From NCBI GenBank assembly GCA_937952135.1, contig CALFYL010000004.1:27858-91857 (forward strand): a DNA stretch of 64,000 nucleotides. Direction: 5' to 3'. Source of the DNA: an uncultured Planctomycetia bacterium. Its GTDB lineage: Bacteria > Planctomycetota > UBA1135 > GCA-002686595. This document shows positions 59,483 to 64,000 of this stretch, piece by piece (the stretch's first letter is position 1; the number at the start of each line of letters is the position of its first letter). The notes under the pieces were generated by a model that was given only the letters and a program-made list of their open reading frames with translations, had not been told where the DNA came from and searched no databases. A program made the translations under genes and the position numbers.

Positions 59483-61639
59483 ATGAAACACGGCGGATTG
59501 GCTCTCGCACTCGGCGCGGTCGCCGGGCTCGCGCTCGCGCTTGTCGCCGCGCTCGCACGACGCGCGCCGAGCGACGCTGAGCCGCGCGCAGCCGCGCCGA
59601 CGCCGGCTTCCGCTCCCGGCGCCAAGCCCGAAGCCAGGGCGGCGGGTCCATCCGACGAGTTCGCGCGTTCCGCGGTGGCGCGCGATTCGAACGCGCCCGC
59701 GCGGTCACTCACGGTGCGAGCGCCGCTGGCGCCGGGCTACACCGAACTCGTCGAGAACGCTCTCCCCGACAACTCCGTGCTCGTCGAGGTCCGCGTGCTC
59801 ACTCCGAGCGAGACGTCGCAACTGTTCCCGCATCCCTACGAGGGCGGAACCGTTCATTTGATGGCGCGAACGTCGTCGGCAAGCTCCGACACGTCGTACC
59901 AGGCCTCGATCGAGAGCGACGGCGTCGCGCGTTTTCAATTCGATGGAGCCGCGCATGTCGCCTGGTTCCGCGCCGATCATCGGCACGAGCTCGGCCATGC
60001 GCCCGCGTTCCTCGACGTGCAGCGAGATCTCCCCGCGGGCGCGCTCTACCGCGTCGCGATCCAACCCGAGCGCGGCGGGCGCGTCCTCGGTCGCGTGACA
60101 ACGCTCGACGGGCTCGCGCTCCCGGGACTGGAGGTCGCGGCCTACACCGAAGAGCGCGGCCTTCGCGAGCGCTGGACGGACGACTGGGCGCCGGCGCACT
60201 TCACGGCTCGAAGCGGCGCGAGTGGCGAGTTCGAGTTTCCTGCGTTGCCCGAGAGCCGCGTGTACATCCTCGTGCGCCCCGGCCAGTGGTTGCAGCTCGC
60301 GCCCGACTTTGCAGGTCGGTTCAGCGAACGCGCGTGGGTCGAAGTCGAGCCCGGCGCAACGCACGACATCGGGACGCTGAAGCTCGCGCGGCGTGCGAGC
60401 TTCGAGGTGCGCGTCGTCGATTCCGCCGGCCGGCCCGCGAGCGGCGCGACGCTCGAGTTGGCGCCGCTCCAGTTCGACGAAGCCGAGATCCTGCTGGAGG
60501 GAGAGTGGGAAACGCAGTTCGAGCCCGACGTGCTCCGCGAACGCCAGATCGCGGAACTCGGCGCGAACTTCGACGAAGCCCGCTTCGGCGCCCGGCTGCA
60601 ATCCCTCGAGAAAATCGCCGAAGCGACGCCGGTGTGGCCCGCTGGCGCCGAGGGCTGGGTCACGGATCGCGAAGGGCGTGCGCGCGGGCATGTCGTCGCG
60701 GGCGACTGGGAGCTGCGCGTGCGCCCGAAGCTCGGCGCGGACGCCGACGTCCACGTGCAGGTGGTGAGACTGCCGGCGTCCGAGCTCGTCGTCCGACTCC
60801 CGTCGCGGCTCGTCGACATCGAAGGCCGCGTGGTCGAAGCGGGCGAGCGCATTCCGATCGGGAACGTGAATCTCGAGATCCAAGTCGAGGGTCTCAGCGA
60901 CGACACGCGCTCGGACGAGCACGGCCGCTTCCGCTTCGCCTCGCTCCGCGTGCCAGCCGGCTACCGCCTGAGCGCCACGCACCTCGACTACTTCAGCGAG
61001 AGCGCGGAGTTCGGCGCCGGCGAGCTCGAGCCCGTGCTCGCGTTGCAGCCCGCGTCGCGCTTCGAGTTGCTCCTTCGCGACACCAACGGCGCCGCGATCC
61101 GCCAGGGCCACGTTCGGATCGTCTCTGCGCAACGCGACGGCGTTGGAGCACCTGTCGCGCACGATGGCCGCGCAACGATCCATCACTTGCGGCCAGGCGA
61201 GTACGAGCTCGGACTCGAACTGGCTTGCGACAGCGGTCGCACCGGCGAATGGGGCGAGATCCTCGCCGAGACGTGGATCGTCCAGCGATGGACACTGCGG
61301 ACCGGCAAGTTCGTGCAGGAGCTGACCGTCGACCTCTCGTCGTACCGGCCCGCGACCGCCATCCGCTACGCGACGCTCAAAGCTCGAGTCGTTGACGCTC
61401 CCACGGGTCTTGGAGTCGACGGCGCGACGCTCGAGATCGTGCATCCGTTCCGCACGCGCAGGTTCGAATTCGGCGAGGGCGGCGCCGTCGAGCTCACCGT
61501 CCCCAGCGGGTCGGTGAGCGTGACCGTGCGCCACCCCGAGTACGAGACGCTGGAGGTCCGCTCGCTCCGCGTTTCTGAGCGCGACGCGACCTGCGTGTGG
61601 GAGCTGCAGCCGCTGCCAGGGCTGGGCAAGGGACGCTAG
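59483..61639 (+). CDS. Large membrane-anchored carboxypeptidase-regulatory-like protein (copy 2)
   Basis: About 718 aa from ATG 59483; the long open frame upstream is not used. Anchor LALALGAVAGLALALVAALA, Ala/Pro linker, then the same series of beta units as the gene at 50730. Collinear landmarks: TELVENALPDNSVLVEVRVLTPSET, HPYEGGTVHLM, LPAGALYRVAIQ, GRVTTLDGLALPGLEVAAYTE, WELRVRPKLGAD, LLRDTNGAA, VTVRHPEYETLE. Identity is clearly high in blocks. Secreted-side location inferred. Confidence 0.82.
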   Translation: MKHGGLALALGAVAGLALALVAALARRAPSDAEPRAAAPTPASAPGAKPEARAAGPSDEFARSAVARDSNAPARSLTVRAPLAPGYTELVENALPDNSVLVEVRVLTPSETSQLFPHPYEGGTVHLMARTSSASSDTSYQASIESDGVARFQFDGAAHVAWFRADHRHELGHAPAFLDVQRDLPAGALYRVAIQPERGGRVLGRVTTLDGLALPGLEVAAYTEERGLRERWTDDWAPAHFTARSGASGEFEFPALPESRVYILVRPGQWLQLAPDFAGRFSERAWVEVEPGATHDIGTLKLARRASFEVRVVDSAGRPASGATLELAPLQFDEAEILLEGEWETQFEPDVLRERQIAELGANFDEARFGARLQSLEKIAEATPVWPAGAEGWVTDREGRARGHVVAGDWELRVRPKLGADADVHVQVVRLPASELVVRLPSRLVDIEGRVVEAGERIPIGNVNLEIQVEGLSDDTRSDEHGRFRFASLRVPAGYRLSATHLDYFSESAEFGAGELEPVLALQPASRFELLLRDTNGAAIRQGHVRIVSAQRDGVGAPVAHDGRATIHHLRPGEYELGLELACDSGRTGEWGEILAETWIVQRWTLRTGKFVQELTVDLSSYRPATAIRYATLKARVVDAPTGLGVDGATLEIVHPFRTRRFEFGEGGAVELTVPSGSVSVTVRHPEYETLEVRSLRVSERDATCVWELQPLPGLGKGR

Positions 61640-61772
61640 CGCGTGCTCGCGGCGGTGAGCCGTGCTCGCCAGGTTTTTCGAACTTCGCTGCAACTCGAAG
61701 ACGGCTCGGCCGGCGAACCGCCCGGGCGCCCCTCGCCCTGCTGCCCGCCTCTCCTCACACCCAGGAGCCACC

Positions 61773-62888
61773 ATGCGCTGCCCCGTGCTCGTTGGACTCG
61801 TTCTCGCCACTCCGCTCGCGGCCAGCGCCTACGGACAGGACGGGCTGCCGACGCTCCACCTCTCGCAACTGCACGTGGCCCACCCCGAGGGCGGCCAGAT
61901 CGAGGAGTTCACGCGCATGGGACGTCTCGAGTTGACGTTCACGGAGGACGACACGGCGTTCCTCGTTGAGAACGGCGGCGTGTACTTCAACTTCGCCGTC
62001 TACAACAACGTCTCGAACGGCGTCGAGTGGGTCGTTCAGAACGCCTACTTCTCCTACGCCGACCTGCCGCGGCTGGTCGGCGCGCGTCCGGGCTTCGAGT
62101 TCGGCATCGGACCGATCGACGCCACAGGTGTGGCGTGGGACTTCACCTTCCACTCCTTCAGCCTCACCGACGCTCCGCTGAACGAGCCGATTCACACGCA
62201 CATCAGCGGCCAGTATCCGCAGCTCGCGCTCCACGGCGTCTGCGGACCGGACTGGGGCGCCTCGGCGCCGAACACGCCCGTGTATGAGAGCATCGGCGCC
62301 TTCGTGAGTCCGCTCGGCGGCGGTCCGTACAAGATCGGCCGTCACGCCGTCGCGTTCCCGGACCTGCCGAGCATCGACGAGGACCGGGGCGAGTGTGTGC
62401 CGTCGGCCGTCGCGCGTTCGCTCGCGTTCCTCGTCGAGCTCAACGGCGACTATCTGCCGATCACGCCCCAGACGCTCAAGGACTGGCTTGCCCAGGCCAT
62501 GGACACCAACGTCGGCGGGTGGGACACGGCCCTGAGCGACGTCGTGCCGGGCAAGTGCGCCATCGTGGAGGCCTTCGGCTACCCGATTTGCACACTCATC
62601 GTGCCCGGCTGGAACGGAGTGACGCGCGACATGGCGACCCAGCTGCTCAACGCGGGCTGCGACATCGAGGTGTTCCTCGACGGACACTGCGCCATGCTCA
62701 CCGAGATCGTCACCGATTCGAACGGCGCGGGTGTGATCTCGACCGTCGACGACCCGCACCCGGGCGACGGGGAGGCCCAGAACGCCGCGCGCATCTACGG
62801 CGTGAACCCCGACGGGTCGGTGATCGGCGGCGGAACCGTGGACTACTTCCTGTTCGAGTGCTGGGGAGAGTCCTGCGGCTGCCCGTAA
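61773..62888 (+). CDS. Secreted protein with a papain/C39-like cysteine peptidase pattern
   Basis: About 371 aa from ATG 61773 (AGGAG 8 nt upstream). Signal peptide VLVGLVLATPLAASAYGQ. Residues ~25-190 are beta-rich and unassigned. From residue ~200 the sequence has the order expected for papain-like/C39-like proteases: C208 in GECVPSAVARSL, H305 in DGHCAMLTEI, and D326/D327 in STVDDPHP. No oxyanion Gln is obvious just upstream of C208. The last residues, CWGESCGCP, are Cys-rich. Function inferred from this pattern only. Confidence 0.75.
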   Translation: MRCPVLVGLVLATPLAASAYGQDGLPTLHLSQLHVAHPEGGQIEEFTRMGRLELTFTEDDTAFLVENGGVYFNFAVYNNVSNGVEWVVQNAYFSYADLPRLVGARPGFEFGIGPIDATGVAWDFTFHSFSLTDAPLNEPIHTHISGQYPQLALHGVCGPDWGASAPNTPVYESIGAFVSPLGGGPYKIGRHAVAFPDLPSIDEDRGECVPSAVARSLAFLVELNGDYLPITPQTLKDWLAQAMDTNVGGWDTALSDVVPGKCAIVEAFGYPICTLIVPGWNGVTRDMATQLLNAGCDIEVFLDGHCAMLTEIVTDSNGAGVISTVDDPHPGDGEAQNAARIYGVNPDGSVIGGGTVDYFLFECWGESCGCP

Positions 62889-62932
62889 TCCGCCCTGAAC
62901 CCGGCGGCCCGGCGCTTCCAAGGCACGCGACG

Positions 62933-62962
62933 GCCAAACTGGCGGCGTCGCGCCAGATTGGC
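62933..62962 (+). terminator. Hairpin after the putative peptidase gene
   Basis: GCCAAACTGGCG (62933-62944) pairs with CGCCAGATTGGC (62951-62962) with one A-A mismatch and a 6-nt loop, 45 nt after the stop. Each arm is itself quasi-palindromic (GCCA-N3-TGGC), so the DNA also offers two protein-binding half sites 19 bp apart. No T-run follows. Confidence 0.45.
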
Positions 62963-63102
62963 AGCTAGATGGGCCGGGCGGGGTCGAATTGGGCCCTCGT
63001 CGGGCGCTCGCGAGCTCGCCGAACGCGGAACGCGCGTTGCTCTTGGGTGAATCGCTCCGGTAACGCCCGCCTCGTCCGGCGGGCTCCGGAGCGAGGGATC
63101 CC

Positions 63103-64000
63103 ATGCAAGTGCAATACACGAACAAGGCGGCCGAAGTCCTTCAGAACGCGCAGAAGCTCGCGGGCGATTCCGGCCATCCGGAGCTCACGCCCGCGCACCT
63201 GGCGGTGGCGCTGTTGCGCGATGCGGAGGGCGTGCCCGCCGCGGTGCTGAACAAGCTGCAGATCGATCCTCGCGTGCTCGCCGGCGAATTCGTGCTGGCG
63301 CTCGACAAGTTGCCGAAGTCGCAGGGCGGACAACTCGCGGGCTCGCGAGCGTTCAGCGAAACCATGAGCGAGGCGAGCGCGGTCGCGAAGAAGCTGAAGG
63401 ACGAGTACGTGTCGACGGAGCACCTGCTGCTCGCGCTCGCGAAGTCCGGCGGCCCGGAGGTGAAGGGGCTCTTCGCGGCGCGCAAGCTCACTTACGAGCG
63501 CATCGAAGCGGCGCTCGCCGAAGTGCGCGGCAACCGGCGCGTGACGAGTCCGGATCCGGAGAGCACCTTCGAGGCGCTGAAGAAGTACGCGCGCGACCTG
63601 ACCGCAGACGCGCAGGCCGGCAAGCTCGATCCGGTGATCGGTCGCGACGTCGAGATCCGGCGCGTGATGCAAGTGCTCTCGCGGCGGCGCAAGAACAACC
63701 CCGTGCTCATCGGCGATCCGGGCGTGGGCAAGACGGCGATCGCGGAGGGACTCGCGAACCGCATCGTCGCGGGCGACGTGCCCGAGCCGCTGAAGGGCAA
63801 GAAGATCCTCGCGCTCGACCTCGGCGCGATGCTCGCGGGCGCGAAGTACCGCGGCGAATTCGAAGAGCGCTTGAAGGCCGTGCTCGCCGACATCTCGGCG
63901 GCGCAAGGCGAGATCATCCTGTTCATCGACGAGCTGCACACGCTCGTCGGCGCGGGCGGCGCGGAAGGCGCGGTCGACGCGGCGAACATGCTCAAGCCGG
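63103..64000 (+). CDS. clpB: ClpB disaggregase, N-terminal part (runs off the window)
   Basis: 299 residues visible of an expected ~860. N-terminal Clp-N double repeat (residues ~1-145: QVQYTNKAAEVLQNAQKLAG, HLAVALLRDAEG, then YVSTEHLLLALAKSGGPE). The first AAA+ domain follows with GRDVEIRRVMQVLSRRRKNNPVLIG, Walker A GDPGVGKT (~206-213), KYRGEFEERLKAVL and Walker B IILFIDELHTLVG. ClpB works with DnaK to dissolve aggregates. ATG 63103 has a GAGG upstream. No CIRCE element is visible in the leader. Confidence 0.96.
   Translation, partial: MQVQYTNKAAEVLQNAQKLAGDSGHPELTPAHLAVALLRDAEGVPAAVLNKLQIDPRVLAGEFVLALDKLPKSQGGQLAGSRAFSETMSEASAVAKKLKDEYVSTEHLLLALAKSGGPEVKGLFAARKLTYERIEAALAEVRGNRRVTSPDPESTFEALKKYARDLTADAQAGKLDPVIGRDVEIRRVMQVLSRRRKNNPVLIGDPGVGKTAIAEGLANRIVAGDVPEPLKGKKILALDLGAMLAGAKYRGEFEERLKAVLADISAAQGEIILFIDELHTLVGAGGAEGAVDAANMLKP

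Noticed and set aside
62889..63102. CIRCE or HrcA-type operator before clpB
   Set aside because: No TTAGCACTC-N9-GAGTGCTAA-like sequence can be found there.

Overview
The window is a very GC-rich (roughly 70% by eye) bacterial chromosome segment, most likely from a planctomycete. The support for that is indirect: secreted FG-GAP, RCC1 and BNR propeller proteins whose signal peptides end in A-x-A-Q, an unusual C-terminal domain shared by four of them, an ECF sigma factor with a huge membrane and extracytoplasmic extension, DUF3500, and squalene-oxidase-repeat proteins. I cannot fix the genus. I found no rRNA, tRNA, CRISPR array or prophage. The reverse-strand shadow frames of this GC-rich DNA are long and were discarded.

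Layout. 1-9250: a secreted protein with the shared C-terminal domain, a lipoprotein, two membrane proteins, a catalytic plus non-catalytic M16 peptidase pair, and an RsuA/RluB-type pseudouridine synthase with a long GPR-repeat tail. 9145-13543: a radical-SAM aminomutase (KamA family) with a promoter whose -10 is covered by a palindrome, a MarR regulator, an aromatic amino acid decarboxylase-like enzyme and a GT2 glycosyltransferase. 13650-24573: a tightly overlapping minus-strand operon (recN, two RDD proteins, SpoIIM, DUF4129, DUF4350, MoxR, DUF58, lipoprotein), preceded by a DUF3500 gene. 24599-29055: a cysteine-rich small protein coupled to a D-threonine-aldolase-like PLP enzyme, a divergent arsenic resistance locus (arsR-acr3 against arsC, with a palindrome over the arsR start), and apaG.

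29077-33649 holds the membrane-tethered sigma factor and a membrane-anchored paralogue of its extracytoplasmic part. 33800-40998 carries exported proteins, two squalene-repeat paralogues, and the GTG-coupled rsmD-nagA pair. 41201-42837 is pdxJ-dapA. 42925-49505 has a MORN/YwqK-like protein, a secreted RCC1 propeller, an IS110-family insertion sequence with a 5' hairpin that hides its own ribosome binding site, and an FG-GAP protein. 49891-62888 has DUF2752, a pair of large carboxypeptidase-regulatory-like paralogues (50730 and 59483), a saccharopine-dehydrogenase-like oxidoreductase, a second FG-GAP protein, a BNR propeller and a putative secreted papain/C39-like cysteine peptidase. clpB runs off the right edge.

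How it fits together: housekeeping genes (recN, rsmD, nagA, pdxJ, dapA, clpB) are interleaved with a large exported proteome. The most unusual themes are (1) one C-terminal domain attached to different beta-propellers, probably a sorting or anchoring signal; (2) the sigma factor fused through the membrane to sensor-like beta domains beside a sigma-less paralogue; and (3) the regulatory structure at the IS110 start. Gene starts were mostly chosen from 4-base stop/start overlaps (ATGA, GTGA, TTGA), visible ribosome binding sites, and signal peptides.
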